A DNA stretch of 64,000 nt, from positions 11,861 to 75,860 of the forward strand of contig NZ_MKVJ01000006.1 of the NCBI RefSeq assembly GCF_001898805.1. The letters are read 5' to 3'. Source of the DNA: Leifsonia sp. 71-9. Lineage in GTDB: Bacteria > Actinomycetota > Actinomycetes > Actinomycetales > Microbacteriaceae. Within the stretch, counting starts at the first letter, position 1, and every line of letters begins with the position of its first letter. The translations under genes and the position numbers were made by a program. The notes under the pieces were generated by a model, which did not search any database, was not told the DNA's origin, and was given only the letters and a program-made list of their open reading frames with translations. Positions 26,888 to 36,404 of the stretch are shown here, piece after piece.

Positions 26888-28738
26888 CTGGCAGACGCTG
26901 AGCATACCCACCTGATCGGCGAGGGCGTTCGGCCCTCCGATCAGGTCGATCGTGCTGGAACGCAACGCGATCTCGGCACCCGGCGCCGCGATGCAGCCCG
27001 CGCGGCTCACGAGCAGGGGCGAGCCGATCTTCCCGGCGTACGCCGCGCCCGACAGTGCGTCGGGGAACAGCGTTCCAGAGGCGATGAAGGTGGCGGGCGT
27101 GGTGCCCGGGAAGGCGTCGGCGCTGACGGCGAAGCTCGTCGCGAACCGATCGCCGCCGCTCAGCCGCGTGACGGTGAAGCCCTGCGACTGGATGCTCGAG
27201 GCGTACTGCGCCGAGATGGAGTTGGCGCCGCCGACGATCTTGACGTTGGTGACGCCCAGCGCCTTGAGCTGCGCGACCGTGGCCGAATCGGCGTCCGTCA
27301 GGCCGCCGTTCACGAGGATGACGGGCGACCCCTTCGCACCGGCCGCGGCACCGGCGGAGAGCGCATCCGGGAAGTCGAGGCCTGAAGCGAGGTAGGCCGT
27401 GGCGACCGGAGCGGAGAAGGCGTTCGCGGCGATCATCCTCGACGTCTCGAAGCGGTCCCCGCCGCCGATCCGCTCGATCGGCGCGACGGTCTGAAGCTGC
27501 GCCGCGGCGTCCGGGCCGACGGAGTTGACCCCGCCGGCGATATAGATCTTCTGAGGCTTCAAGCGCTGGAGCTCGGTCATGATCGACGCGGGGACGCCGT
27601 ACTGGAGCACGAGCAGCATCGGGCCGCCCAGCTTGACGGCGGCCGGCGCCGCGCCCAGCGCATCGGGGAAGGAGAGGCCGTTGGCGACGTAGACCGCCTT
27701 CACCCCGGCCCCCGGGTTCGGGTAGGCGGCAGCCGAGATGGCCGCGGAGGTCGCGAAGCGGTCGCCGCCGGAGATGCGCGCCGTGGCGGGCACGCTGCCC
27801 GCCGTCGAGTCGCCGTACCAGGCGTTGAACAGCATCCAGAAGTTGCGGATGCCGTAGGCCGAGCAGTCGTCGCCCTCGCCCGGGTAGGAGGCGAGCGACG
27901 CGGCGTCAGGGGTGTACGGCGTGTAGTAGTAGAGAGCGGCGGTCGCCTTGTCCTGGATGGCGACCTGCTTCGACCCGCAGGTCGCGTCGAGGTTGTAGCG
28001 CACCGGGGACACCTTGCCGACGGGGAACCAGTTGAAGGAGGGGTCGATGCCGTACTGCTTGAACTGCCAGGCCGCGCCGTAGACCTGGTTGAAGAAGCCG
28101 GTGGCGTCCGGCGTGGAGTTGCACCCGGCATCCGTGTCGGGGCACAGCCAGCCGGTGGCGTGGTCGTACATCCACTGCGTCGGAGCCGACGTGGTGACGA
28201 GGCCCTGCTCCTTCTGGACGAGCGAGACGAGGACGACGGGGTTGATGCCGCAGGCGAGGCCCACCTCGGCGAAGATCTGCGCGGCCGTCGCACCGACGCG
28301 TCCCGCGTAGGCGGAGCACGCGGCGTCGGCCGCCTTGGCCGGCGTCGTCATCGTGAACGACTTGAGGCACGTCGCCCCGGTGCAGCTCGCACCTTTCGTA
28401 GTGAGGAAGGTCTGCAGCTGGGTCGCCGTCCACGCGTCGCCCTTGAAGAACACGGCGTCGCTGACGAGGTTGCCGTCCACGAACCGCGACGGGTCGTCCG
28501 CCGAGGCGTAGGCCCTGGCCTCGCCTGCGAGCCCCGCCTCGACGTTCGCCTGCAGCTGCGCGTCCGTCGGCGTGGTGCCCGCCGCACGCTCTGCCAGCGC
28601 CGCGTAGTACTGATCCGCCTGCCCCTGCGGGTCGTCGGCCGCGGCAGCGGCCGGCGCGACGAGAGCGGCGCCGGCGATGGCGACGACGACGGACACGACG
28701 ATGGCTCGGGCGCGAGCCCGGTTCCCCCCAAAACTCAT
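26885..28738 (-). CDS. Secreted cell-wall-binding-repeat (PF04122-type) protein, short form
   Basis: The product has 617 residues. It starts MSFGGNRARARAIVVSVVVA with a signal peptide ending near APAAAAADD. Residues about 80-305 form the Cys-containing domain shared with the protein at 23149-25236, including NPVVLVSLVQKEQGLVTT and AAWQFKQYG. Residues about 315-617 are three cell-wall-binding type 2 repeats (ISGGDRFATSAAISAAAYP; SGLDFPDALSAGAA). It lacks the extra middle domain of its paralogue. The shared domain may be lysozyme-like with Glu in KEQ as a candidate catalytic residue; that is unproven. Confidence 0.85.
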   Translation of the reverse strand: MSFGGNRARARAIVVSVVVAIAGAALVAPAAAAADDPQGQADQYYAALAERAAGTTPTDAQLQANVEAGLAGEARAYASADDPSRFVDGNLVSDAVFFKGDAWTATQLQTFLTTKGASCTGATCLKSFTMTTPAKAADAACSAYAGRVGATAAQIFAEVGLACGINPVVLVSLVQKEQGLVTTSAPTQWMYDHATGWLCPDTDAGCNSTPDATGFFNQVYGAAWQFKQYGIDPSFNWFPVGKVSPVRYNLDATCGSKQVAIQDKATAALYYYTPYTPDAASLASYPGEGDDCSAYGIRNFWMLFNAWYGDSTAGSVPATARISGGDRFATSAAISAAAYPNPGAGVKAVYVANGLSFPDALGAAPAAVKLGGPMLLVLQYGVPASIMTELQRLKPQKIYIAGGVNSVGPDAAAQLQTVAPIERIGGGDRFETSRMIAANAFSAPVATAYLASGLDFPDALSAGAAAGAKGSPVILVNGGLTDADSATVAQLKALGVTNVKIVGGANSISAQYASSIQSQGFTVTRLSGGDRFATSFAVSADAFPGTTPATFIASGTLFPDALSGAAYAGKIGSPLLVSRAGCIAAPGAEIALRSSTIDLIGGPNALADQVGMLSVCQ

Positions 28739-28744
28739 GATCGC

Positions 28745-28750
28745 AGACTA
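28745..28750 (-). promoter_or_regulatory. -10 hexamer TAGTCT, predicted leaderless start
   Basis: TAGTCT on the - strand ends 6 nt before the ATG at 28738. It is divergent from the rmlB promoter. Confidence 0.55.
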
Positions 28751-28823
28751 CCCCGGCGCCCCGGCCTCACCGCAAGAGCGCCGGCGCATCGGCCGCTGCG
28801 GAGCCTCTCAGACAGCGAACCGG

Positions 28824-28829
28824 TAGACT
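28824..28829 (+). promoter_or_regulatory. -10 hexamer TAGACT for rmlB
   Basis: TAGACT on the + strand lies 45 nt before the ATG of rmlB. The leader contains AGGCAGG as a weak ribosome-binding site. Confidence 0.45.
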
Positions 28830-28874
28830 CGGCGCGGACATTTCTCGCTCTTTCTCTAGGCAGGCCAATCCCTC

Positions 28875-29864
28875 ATGAAGATTCTCGTCACCGGTGGCGC
28901 CGGCTTCATCGGCTCCAACTTCGTCCGTCGCACGCTTCAGGACGCCTACCCGGGCCTCGAGGGCGCCGAGGTCGTCGTGCTCGACGCGCTGACGTACTCC
29001 GGCAACCTCGCGAACCTCGCCCCCGTCGCGGACTCCCCGCGCTACACGTTCGTCAAGGGCGACATCCGCGACGGCGCGCTGCTGGACCAGCTCTTCCCGA
29101 CGGTGGACGCCGTCGTCCACTTCGCGGCCGAGTCGCACGTCGACCGCTCGGTGCGCGACGCGTCGATCTTCGTCGAGACGAACGTGCTCGGCACGCAGCA
29201 GCTGCTCGACGCAGCCCTGCGCAACGACCTCAAGCGCTTCGTGCACGTCTCGACCGACGAGGTCTACGGCTCGATCGCCGAGGGCTCCTGGGCCGAGGAC
29301 CGCCCGCTCGAGCCGAACTCGCCGTACTCCGCGTCGAAGGCCGGCAGCGACCTCCTCGCCCGCAGCTACTTCCGCACCCACGGCCTGAACCTGTCGATCA
29401 CGCGCTGCTCGAACAACTACGGCCCGTACCACTTCCCCGAGAAGGTCATCCCGCTGTTCGTCACCAACCTCATCGACGACAAGCACGTCCCGCTCTACGG
29501 CGAGGGCAACAACATCCGCGACTGGCTGCACGTCGACGACCACACCCGCGGCATCGCGATGGTGCTCGTGGGCGGCCGCGCCGGCGAGATCTACAACATC
29601 GGCGGCGGCACCGAGCTCACCAACAAGGAGCTCACCCAGCTGCTGCTCGACGCGACCGGGAAGGACTGGTCGTACGTCGACCGCGTCGCCGACCGCCTCG
29701 GCCACGACCTCCGCTACTCGGTGGACATCTCGAAGATCCGCGACGAGCTCGGCTACGAGCCGCAGGTCCCGTTCCAGCAGGGCCTCGCGGACGTGGTGCA
29801 GTGGTACCGCGACAACCGCGCCTGGTGGGAGCCGCTCAAGGCCCGCGCCGCGCTGGACGCCTGA
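28875..29864 (+). CDS. rmlB: dTDP-glucose 4,6-dehydratase
   Basis: The 329-residue short-chain dehydrogenase has the NAD-binding GGAGFIGSN, the signature VHVSTDEVYGS, and the catalytic Tyr-x-x-x-Lys in SPYSASKAGSDLL. It converts dTDP-glucose to dTDP-4-keto-6-deoxyglucose, the second step to dTDP-L-rhamnose. rmlD follows 11 bp downstream. It is divergent from the cell-wall-binding gene, so rmlB/rmlD and rmlC/rmlA are on opposite strands around that gene. Confidence 0.96.
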   Translation: MKILVTGGAGFIGSNFVRRTLQDAYPGLEGAEVVVLDALTYSGNLANLAPVADSPRYTFVKGDIRDGALLDQLFPTVDAVVHFAAESHVDRSVRDASIFVETNVLGTQQLLDAALRNDLKRFVHVSTDEVYGSIAEGSWAEDRPLEPNSPYSASKAGSDLLARSYFRTHGLNLSITRCSNNYGPYHFPEKVIPLFVTNLIDDKHVPLYGEGNNIRDWLHVDDHTRGIAMVLVGGRAGEIYNIGGGTELTNKELTQLLLDATGKDWSYVDRVADRLGHDLRYSVDISKIRDELGYEPQVPFQQGLADVVQWYRDNRAWWEPLKARAALDA

Positions 29865-29875
29865 GCGCCGACGCC

Positions 29876-30754
29876 ATGACGCGCTATCTCATCGCCGGGG
29901 CCCGCGGCATGCTCGGCCAGGACCTGCAGCGCGCGCTGGAGGGCCGCGATGTGACGGCCCTCGGGCGCGCCGACCTCGACGTGACCGACCGAGACGCCGT
30001 GCTGGCGGCTGTGGCCGGGCACGACGTCGTGATCAACGCCTCCGCCTACACGAAGGTCGACGACGCGGAGACGCACGAGGACGAGGCCTACGCGATCAAC
30101 GCGACCGGCACCGAGAACCTCGCCGTCGCCGCCGAGCACCACGGGGCGAGGTTCGTCACCGTGTCGACCGACTACGTCTTCGACGGGCAGGCGACCGAGC
30201 CGTACGCGGAGGACACCCCGCGCGATCCGCTCAACGCCTACGGCCGCACCAAGGCCGCCGGCGAGGAGCTCGCGCTGGCCGCCCACCCGGACGGCACCTA
30301 CATCGTGCGCACGGCCTGGCTGTACGGCGCAGGCGGCCCGAACTTCGCCAAGACCATGGTGAAGCTCGCCGCCGTCCACGAGACCGTCAGCGTCGTGGCC
30401 GACCAGATCGGCCAGCCGACGTGGACGGGCGACCTCGCCGCGCAGATCGTCGCCCTCCTGGATGCGGACGCTCCCGCCGGCATCTACCACGGCACGAACT
30501 CCGGTCGCGCGTCGTGGTTCGACTTCGCGAAAGCGGTCTTCAGCAGCGCCGGATTGAACCCTGATAGGGTCACACCGACCGACAGCTCGACCTTCGTGCG
30601 GCCCGCAGCACGACCTGCTTTCTCGGTGCTCGGTCACGAGGCCTGGCGTGCAGCCGGCCTCGAGCCCATGCGGGCGTGGGAGGCAGCATTGGCCGACGCA
30701 GCGCGTCACGGAGTCCTGGAGCAGAATGACAACCCTCAGGGTGGTGATCGATGA
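29876..30754 (+). CDS. rmlD: dTDP-4-dehydrorhamnose reductase
   Basis: The 292-residue product has AGARGMLGQDLQRAL for NADPH binding, VSTDYVFDGQ, and the catalytic YGRTKAAGEELA (Tyr-x-x-x-Lys). It performs the last reduction to dTDP-L-rhamnose. The last 29 bp overlap the start of the next glycosyltransferase, so translation is coupled. Length is normal and nothing is missing. Confidence 0.94.
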   Translation: MTRYLIAGARGMLGQDLQRALEGRDVTALGRADLDVTDRDAVLAAVAGHDVVINASAYTKVDDAETHEDEAYAINATGTENLAVAAEHHGARFVTVSTDYVFDGQATEPYAEDTPRDPLNAYGRTKAAGEELALAAHPDGTYIVRTAWLYGAGGPNFAKTMVKLAAVHETVSVVADQIGQPTWTGDLAAQIVALLDADAPAGIYHGTNSGRASWFDFAKAVFSSAGLNPDRVTPTDSSTFVRPAARPAFSVLGHEAWRAAGLEPMRAWEAALADAARHGVLEQNDNPQGGDR

Positions 30755-31877
30755 GCTGATCGGCGACGCTCCGGGCGGCGCACGCCGCTACACCGAGGAG
30801 CTCACCCGACAGCTGATCACGACCGCTCCCGCGGGTTGCGACGTCGTGGGCATCGTCTCCGCCGTCTCCGACGAGCAGCTCGACGACCTGCGGCTCCTCC
30901 TCCCGGGCCTGGCCGACATCACGCGGCTCCCGCTCGCCCACCGCGAGCTGACCGTCGCGTGGCAGTCCGGGGTGCGCCTCGGCGGCATCCACGGCATGGT
31001 CCACGCACCGACCCTCCTCGCCCCGCTCCGCCGTCGGCGCGCGGCCCACGAGGGCGACCAGGTCGCCGTCACCATCCACGACACCCTCGCGTGGACACAC
31101 CCCGAGTCCCTCGGCGCCGGTGCGGCCCTGTGGACGAAGGCGATGGCCAAGCGGGCGCGCAAGCACGCCGACGCCGTGGTGGTGCCGACGCACGCCGTGG
31201 CCGCCCGTCTCTCCGACGAACTCGACTTCGGCGACCGGATCCGGGTCATCGGCGGCGCACCCGCCACCGCGCTGCGCCTCCCGCCCGACGCGGACGAGCG
31301 CGCCGCCCGGTTGGCGCTGCCGGAGCGCTACGCGCTCACCCTCGGCTCGATCATGCCGCGGAAGGGTGTCGCTCCCCTCATCCGCGCTGTCGCCCGCCCC
31401 GAAGCCCACGGCATCCCCCTCCTCATCGCGGGCCCCGATCGCTTCGGCGACGGCTCCGCCACGGGGATCGCCGCTGCCGCCGGGCTGCCGGAGGATCGCG
31501 TCCGTGCCCTCGGGCAGCTGGAGGACGCCGACCTCGCCGTGGTGCTCGACCGAGCGACGCTGTTCGTCTACCCGAGCCTCGCGGAGGGGTTCGGCCTGCC
31601 GATCGTCGAGGCGTTCAAGTTCGGCCTCCCGGTCATCCACTCCGACGACCCGGCGCTCGTGGAGGTCGCGGGAGGCGCGAGCCTCGTCGTGGAGCGCCCC
31701 TCCCCCACCGACGCGGACGAGAGCGACTACTCCGAGCGCCTCGCCGGTGCGATCGGTCGCGTGCTCGACGACGCCGCGCTCCGCGAGCGGCTGGGCGTGC
31801 TGGCATCGGACCGCGCCCGCGCCTTCAGCTGGCGCGACTCCGCGGAGCGGGTCTGGCAGCTGCACGCCGACCTCTAG
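30726..31877 (+). CDS. Glycosyltransferase family 4 protein
   Basis: The 383-residue product is a GT-B enzyme: VVIDELIGDAPGGARRYTEE with the Gly-rich acceptor loop at the N terminus, YALTLGSIMPRKGVAPLI mid-protein and SLAEGFGLPIVEAFKFGLPV with the E-x7-E donor motif. Adjacent dTDP-rhamnose genes make rhamnosyl transfer possible, but GDP-mannose or other donors cannot be excluded. The ATG at 30726 lies inside the end of rmlD. It converges on the acyltransferase gene with a 13-bp gap. Confidence 0.85.
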   Translation: MTTLRVVIDELIGDAPGGARRYTEELTRQLITTAPAGCDVVGIVSAVSDEQLDDLRLLLPGLADITRLPLAHRELTVAWQSGVRLGGIHGMVHAPTLLAPLRRRRAAHEGDQVAVTIHDTLAWTHPESLGAGAALWTKAMAKRARKHADAVVVPTHAVAARLSDELDFGDRIRVIGGAPATALRLPPDADERAARLALPERYALTLGSIMPRKGVAPLIRAVARPEAHGIPLLIAGPDRFGDGSATGIAAAAGLPEDRVRALGQLEDADLAVVLDRATLFVYPSLAEGFGLPIVEAFKFGLPVIHSDDPALVEVAGGASLVVERPSPTDADESDYSERLAGAIGRVLDDAALRERLGVLASDRARAFSWRDSAERVWQLHADL

Positions 31878-31890
31878 ACCGCCACCGCGT

Positions 31891-33147
31891 CTACCCGCGC
31901 TTCGCGGACTCCAACTCGCGCGTGGCGGGGGCCGGAGCCGCCTCGGCCGGGGCATCCTCGCGGCCGAACCAGGCGCGGTAGCGCTCCGAGGCCCAGGTTC
32001 CGACCGCCTTCGACCACAGGTGGCTGCGCTTCTCGATGAGCCAGGTGAACGCGACCGAGACCAGCACCGCCAGCGGGATGCCGAAGAGCAGGGCCACGTA
32101 CCAGGGCTCGGACGCGAAGAGGTAGGTGCTGAAGATCAGGATCGGCACGTGCACGAGGTACAGGCTGAACGAGATCGTTCCTGCGAACTGGAACGGCCGC
32201 GACTCGAACACCGCGCGCAGCGGCTTCCAGCCGAGGACCGCCACGACCAGCCCGGCCGCCGCGAGCGGCACGAGCCCCTTGAGCGCGTGCTCCAGCTCCG
32301 GGAGCTGCGTGATGCCCGGGCCGACCAGCCAGGGGGCGATCATCAACAGCCCGCTGCCGACAGTCAGTGCCGCCCACAGCGGATGGCGGAACCAGCGCGC
32401 GTTGATGCGGTCGGCGACGTTGCGCACGGCGTCGAGACGCACGGCGATCACGGCACCGACGAAGAAGGCGGGGAGGTACTCGAGCTCCGCGGAGCCGGCG
32501 CGCGCGCCGAGCCACGTCAGCGCGCAGGCCAGCGCGAGGCCGCCGATCCACCACTTGCGGACGGCGATGGCGGCCACGGCGAACACGGGCAGCGCGAGCG
32601 AGAACAGCAGCTCCCAACGCAGCGACCAGAGCGGGTTGTTGATCTGCCCGTCGCCGCCGAGCAGATCGATCGCCTTGACGATGTACTCCCAGCTGAAGTT
32701 CGGCGTCGAGGAGTTGCTCAGCCACGTCCCCTTCGGCTGGGTCGAGACCTGCGGGATCGCGGCGACCCAGGCGGCCGCGAGCAGGACGGACGCCGTGACC
32801 GGCACCATCAGGCGCACCACACGGCGCGGGAAGTACGCGACCCAGTCGAAGCCGCGGTGGCGGACCACGGGCAGGGTGACGACGAGTCCCGAGAGTACGA
32901 AGAAGACGATGACCGACTCCACGCCGGCGGTCGCGAACTTGAGGGGCGTGTAGCTGATCCACCACATCGCCGAGCCCGCCGGAGCGTTGCCGCCGCCCGG
33001 TGCTCCGGGGAAATCGGGGTTGGTGTAGAGGGCGTGGTGGAACACGACGATGACCGCGGCGAGGCCCCGGAGTCCGTCCAGGGCCGTCAGCCGGGTGCTC
33101 GCCGGTCGGGTCGTTTTCTCTGCCACGCTTCCACCTGTACCCGTCAT
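31891..33147 (-). CDS. Acyltransferase family 3 (OafA/YrhL-type) membrane O-acyltransferase
   Basis: The 418-residue protein has about 10 hydrophobic segments. It begins with RLTALDGLRGLAAVIVVFHH, the Arg...His signature of acyltransferase-3 proteins, which pass acetyl or other acyl groups across the membrane to surface sugars. There is no fused C-terminal SGNH domain. It closes the polysaccharide locus and probably O-acylates the polymer. TAGCGT ends 9 nt before the ATG, leaving almost no leader. Confidence 0.88.
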   Translation of the reverse strand: MTGTGGSVAEKTTRPASTRLTALDGLRGLAAVIVVFHHALYTNPDFPGAPGGGNAPAGSAMWWISYTPLKFATAGVESVIVFFVLSGLVVTLPVVRHRGFDWVAYFPRRVVRLMVPVTASVLLAAAWVAAIPQVSTQPKGTWLSNSSTPNFSWEYIVKAIDLLGGDGQINNPLWSLRWELLFSLALPVFAVAAIAVRKWWIGGLALACALTWLGARAGSAELEYLPAFFVGAVIAVRLDAVRNVADRINARWFRHPLWAALTVGSGLLMIAPWLVGPGITQLPELEHALKGLVPLAAAGLVVAVLGWKPLRAVFESRPFQFAGTISFSLYLVHVPILIFSTYLFASEPWYVALLFGIPLAVLVSVAFTWLIEKRSHLWSKAVGTWASERYRAWFGREDAPAEAAPAPATRELESAKRG

Positions 33148-33156
33148 AGGCGGGCG

Positions 33157-33162
33157 ACGCTA
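33157..33162 (-). promoter_or_regulatory. -10 hexamer TAGCGT before the acyltransferase
   Basis: TAGCGT on the - strand is followed by 9 nt and the ATG at 33147, a near-leaderless arrangement. Confidence 0.4.
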
Positions 33163-33220
33163 CGGGGTTGCGCTGAGCGGTCCCTGTGACCTATTGAGGG
33201 GTCGGCTGGACGCGTTCCGC

Positions 33221-34579
33221 CTACTTCGCGGTCGGTTTCGGCGACGCCGGGGCGACCGCCTGCTGCACGAGCTGGTGGATCTGCGCGTAGTCCGGATTCG
33301 TCGGGTCGATCGTGGGCGGCACGAGTTCGAGCTGGTCGACGGGGAGCTTGCGCGTCTTCATCCCGAGGTCGACGAAGTACCCGAGCATCGACTGCGGGAT
33401 GTCCGTCTTCATCACCTGGGAGCCCGCCTTGGCGATCCCCTCGAACTTGCTGACCACGTTCACCGGGTTGACCTGCTTGAGGATGGCGTCCTGCAGCTGA
33501 CGCTGCCGCGCCATCCGGTCGTAGTCGCTCGACCCGTGGCGTGCTCGGGCGTACCACTGGGCGTGGTAGCCGTCGAGATGGCGCTGACCGGGCTCGATCC
33601 ATTCGACGACGCCGTTGAGATCCTCGTCGCCGCCGATCGGGATGCGGTCCGTCACGGTGATGTCCACGCCGCCCAGCGCGTCGACGAGATCGGCGAAGCC
33701 CTGCATGTCGATCAGCACGTAGTACTGGATGGTCAGACCGGTCGCGCCCTCGAGCGCATCCCGCATCGCCTCGATCCCGGGCTCGCTCTTGTTCTTCGTC
33801 GCGTTCGGGTAGAGGTCCTTCTTGTAGGTCTCGACCTCGGTGTAGATGGAGTTCAGCTGGCAGACGTCGACGTCGCAGCGGTCCTCGTAGCCGTAGCCGT
33901 CGGGGTAGAGCGCGTGGAGCGGCGAGTGCTGCGTGAACGGCACCGGGTTGAGATCGCGCGGGAGGCCGATGGTGACCGCCTTGCCGGTCGAGGCGTCGAT
34001 GCTGACGACGGACATGCTGTCGGGGCGCAGGCCGTCGCGATCGGGTCCGGCGTCGCCGCCCAGCAGCATGATGTTGTACCGGCCGTCGACCGGCGGCTCC
34101 GACGGACCGGCCGAGAAGATGTCGCCCAGCGCGCCGCGGGCCGAGCCGGCCACGACGGAGGCGTACCCGGCCGTTCCGGTCAGCCCGACGAGCACGACGA
34201 CGGCGAAGGCGGCGATCAGCCCGCGCGCCCTCGAGGTCGTCTTGACCAGACGCACCAGCCGCAGCGTGTCGAGCGTGAGCACGACCCACAGCACCGCATA
34301 GAGGACGAGGACGATCTGCAGCACGGTCAGGCTGCCCGCCTGGGTGGCGACGGTGTAGATCGTCGCGGGCGCGACCAGGTACACGACGAGGGCGACGATC
34401 GCGAGCAGCCACAGCAGCCCGGTCGCGATGAGGCCGATCCGGCCGAGCCGCCGGTTGCCGGCGACGACCTGAGCCGATCCGGGCAGCAGGACGTTCATCA
34501 GGACGAGCCACCAGCCGCGCCTGGTCATGACGGGCGCGGACGAGGCGTCCGGATGACGCAGCGGGCTGGTCGGGTTCAT
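33221..34579 (-). CDS. LytR-CpsA-Psr (LCP) family protein
   Basis: The 452-residue product has several N-terminal hydrophobic segments (residues about 22-155), more than the single anchor of most LCP proteins. The LCP domain starts near residue 185 ([20 protein letters not shown]), with Arg/Asp residues that bind polyprenyl pyrophosphate and [14 protein letters not shown] enzymes ligate glycopolymers from undecaprenyl pyrophosphate to peptidoglycan. This one overlaps the purE stop (ATGA) and adjoins the glycan locus, so it is a good candidate to attach that polymer. Confidence 0.9.
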   Translation of the reverse strand: MNPTSPLRHPDASSAPVMTRRGWWLVLMNVLLPGSAQVVAGNRRLGRIGLIATGLLWLLAIVALVVYLVAPATIYTVATQAGSLTVLQIVLVLYAVLWVVLTLDTLRLVRLVKTTSRARGLIAAFAVVVLVGLTGTAGYASVVAGSARGALGDIFSAGPSEPPVDGRYNIMLLGGDAGPDRDGLRPDSMSVVSIDASTGKAVTIGLPRDLNPVPFTQHSPLHALYPDGYGYEDRCDVDVCQLNSIYTEVETYKKDLYPNATKNKSEPGIEAMRDALEGATGLTIQYYVLIDMQGFADLVDALGGVDITVTDRIPIGGDEDLNGVVEWIEPGQRHLDGYHAQWYARARHGSSDYDRMARQRQLQDAILKQVNPVNVVSKFEGIAKAGSQVMKTDIPQSMLGYFVDLGMKTRKLPVDQLELVPPTIDPTNPDYAQIHQLVQQAVAPASPKPTAK

Positions 34580-35079
34580 AGCTTGGCTTGCAGGGCTGCG
34601 TTCTTCTGCTCGACGCTGGCCTCCAGGTCGGCGGCGAAGCGCTCGAGCGCGGCCGTCAGCTCCGGGTCGGACGTGGCGAGGATCTTGACCGCGAGGAGGC
34701 CAGCGTTGCGCGCGCCGCCGATGGAGACGGTCGCGACGGGGACCCCGGCCGGCATCTGCACGATGGAGAGCAGGGAGTCGAGCCCGTCGAGGCGGGCGAG
34801 CGGGACGGGCACCCCGATGACCGGGAGGGTGGTCACGGCGGCCAGCATCCCCGGCAGATGTGCGGCGCCGCCCGCTCCCGCGATGATCACGCGGACACCA
34901 CGGCCGGCGGCCGCCGTCCCGAAGTCGATCATCTTGACGGGGGTGCGGTGCGCGGAGACGACCTCGACCTCGTGGGCGACTCCGAACTCGGTGAGCAGGC
35001 GGGAGGCCTCCTGCATCACGGACCAGTCCGAGTCGGAACCCATCACGACGGACACCAGGGGTTGGGGGTTCTCGGGCAT
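34576..35079 (-). CDS. purE: 5-(carboxyamino)imidazole ribonucleotide mutase
   Basis: The 167-residue product has [31 protein letters not shown] and the Gly-rich [17 protein letters not shown], the class I PurE core. It moves the carboxyl group of N5-CAIR to give CAIR in purine synthesis. The ATG at 35079 is chosen because TACGAT ends 7 nt upstream. The stop overlaps the LCP start. purK lies upstream on the same strand. Confidence 0.95.
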   Translation of the reverse strand: MPENPQPLVSVVMGSDSDWSVMQEASRLLTEFGVAHEVEVVSAHRTPVKMIDFGTAAAGRGVRVIIAGAGGAAHLPGMLAAVTTLPVIGVPVPLARLDGLDSLLSIVQMPAGVPVATVSIGGARNAGLLAVKILATSDPELTAALERFAADLEASVEQKNAALQAKL

Positions 35080-35086
35080 GGCAATA

Positions 35087-35092
35087 ATCGTA
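35087..35092 (-). promoter_or_regulatory. -10 hexamer TACGAT, predicted leaderless purE
   Basis: TACGAT on the - strand is followed by 7 nt and the purE ATG, in the 68-bp gap after purK. Confidence 0.55.
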
Positions 35093-35147
35093 CGGGCGGG
35101 TACCCCCGCGTCCGGGTTACGGCACGCGCGAGTCGGACCGGGCGGGA

Positions 35148-36287
35148 TCAGCCCTCGAAGTACGCCGCCGCGGCGCGGGCCCGGTACACGACGTCGTCGA
35201 GATCGTCGCCGCCGACCGTCACGTGACCGACCTTGCGGCCGGGCCGCGGCTCCTTGCCGTAGCCGTGGAACTTGGCCTCGGGATGCGCGGCGAGCGCAGC
35301 CGGGTACCGGTCCTGGAGGGTGCCCTCGGCCGGCCCGCCGAGGATGTTGACCATCACGGACCACTCGTCGCGCGGCCGCGTCTCACCGAGGGGCAGGTCG
35401 AGCACGGCGCGCAGGTGCTGCTCGAACTGGCTCGTCACGGCGCCCTCGATCGACCAGTGGCCGCTGTTGTGCGGGCGCATGGCGAGCTCGTTGACGAGGA
35501 TGCGGCCGTCGGTGGTCTCGAAGAGCTCGACCGCGAGCACGCCCGTGACGCCGAGCCCGTCGGCGATGCGGGTCGCGATGTCGGCGGCGGCCTCCGCCGT
35601 GCGTCCCGCCGCTCCCGGCGCCGGGGCGATCACCTCGGCGCAAACGCCGTCGCGCTGGACCGTCTCGACCACGGGCCAGACCGCGGAGTCGCCGGAGGGG
35701 CGCCGCGCGATCAGCTGGGCGAGCTCGCGACGGAAGGAGACCAGCTCCTCCACCAGCAGGGCGCCGCCACGGCCGTCCTCGGCCAGCGCGAGGAACCAGT
35801 CGTCGGCCTCGCTCGCCTCGGAGACGACGCGGACGCCCTTGCCGTCGTAGCCGCCGCGGGCGGTCTTCACGACGGCCCGGCCGCCGTGGTCGGCGAGGAA
35901 CGCCGCGAGCTCGTCGGCCGACTCCACCGCGGCCCACTCGGGCACCGGCAGCCCCAGCTCACTGAGCTTGGCCCGCATCTGGATCTTGTCCTGGGCGTAG
36001 AGCAGCGCGTCGGGTCCGGGATGGACGGGGATCCCGCGCGACACCAGCTCGCGCAGGATCGCCGGCGGGACGTGCTCATGGTCGAAGGTGATGACGTCGA
36101 CGGTCTCGGCGAACGCGAGGACCGTGTCCAGGTCGCGGTAGTCGCCGACACCGGTCGCGGCGATCTCCGCGCTCATCCCCTCGGCCTCTTCGAGCACGCG
36201 GATGTCGATGCCGAGCTCCACCGCCGGAGGGACCATCATCCGTGCCAACTGGCCGCCGCCGATCACTCCGACTGTGTTCCTGACCAT
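35148..36287 (-). CDS. purK: 5-(carboxyamino)imidazole ribonucleotide synthase
   Basis: The 379-residue ATP-grasp protein begins [18 protein letters not shown], then has [10 protein letters not shown] and the ATP-binding [17 protein letters not shown], ending with [17 protein letters not shown]. It carboxylates AIR to N5-CAIR using ATP and bicarbonate. The ATG at 36287 is preferred over upstream in-frame starts because AGGAGAG lies about 8 nt before it. It is divergent from gtrA. Confidence 0.95.
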   Translation of the reverse strand: MVRNTVGVIGGGQLARMMVPPAVELGIDIRVLEEAEGMSAEIAATGVGDYRDLDTVLAFAETVDVITFDHEHVPPAILRELVSRGIPVHPGPDALLYAQDKIQMRAKLSELGLPVPEWAAVESADELAAFLADHGGRAVVKTARGGYDGKGVRVVSEASEADDWFLALAEDGRGGALLVEELVSFRRELAQLIARRPSGDSAVWPVVETVQRDGVCAEVIAPAPGAAGRTAEAAADIATRIADGLGVTGVLAVELFETTDGRILVNELAMRPHNSGHWSIEGAVTSQFEQHLRAVLDLPLGETRPRDEWSVMVNILGGPAEGTLQDRYPAALAAHPEAKFHGYGKEPRPGRKVGHVTVGGDDLDDVVYRARAAAAYFEG

Positions 36288-36355
36288 CGAACGCTCTCTC
36301 CTCGACTCTTCATGCACCCCGTGGCAACTCTCAGCATCGGGCTACCCGGCTCGCG

Positions 36356-36361
36356 TAGTGT
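36356..36361 (+). promoter_or_regulatory. -10 hexamer TAGTGT for the GtrA-like gene
   Basis: TAGTGT sits within an inverted repeat with arms GTAGTG (36355-36360) and CACTAC (36370-36375) between divergent purK and the GtrA-like gene. It could be a promoter with an overlapping operator. Confidence 0.3.
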
Positions 36362-36404
36362 GGCGAGCGCACTACCTATCTTCCCGCATGACGACGGCCG
36401 GAGC

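Noticed and set aside
35080-35364. Longer purE start upstream of 35079
   Set aside because: The extension would overlap the end of purK, has no PurE similarity, and the conserved N terminus [18 protein letters not shown] begins at 35079 just after a -10.
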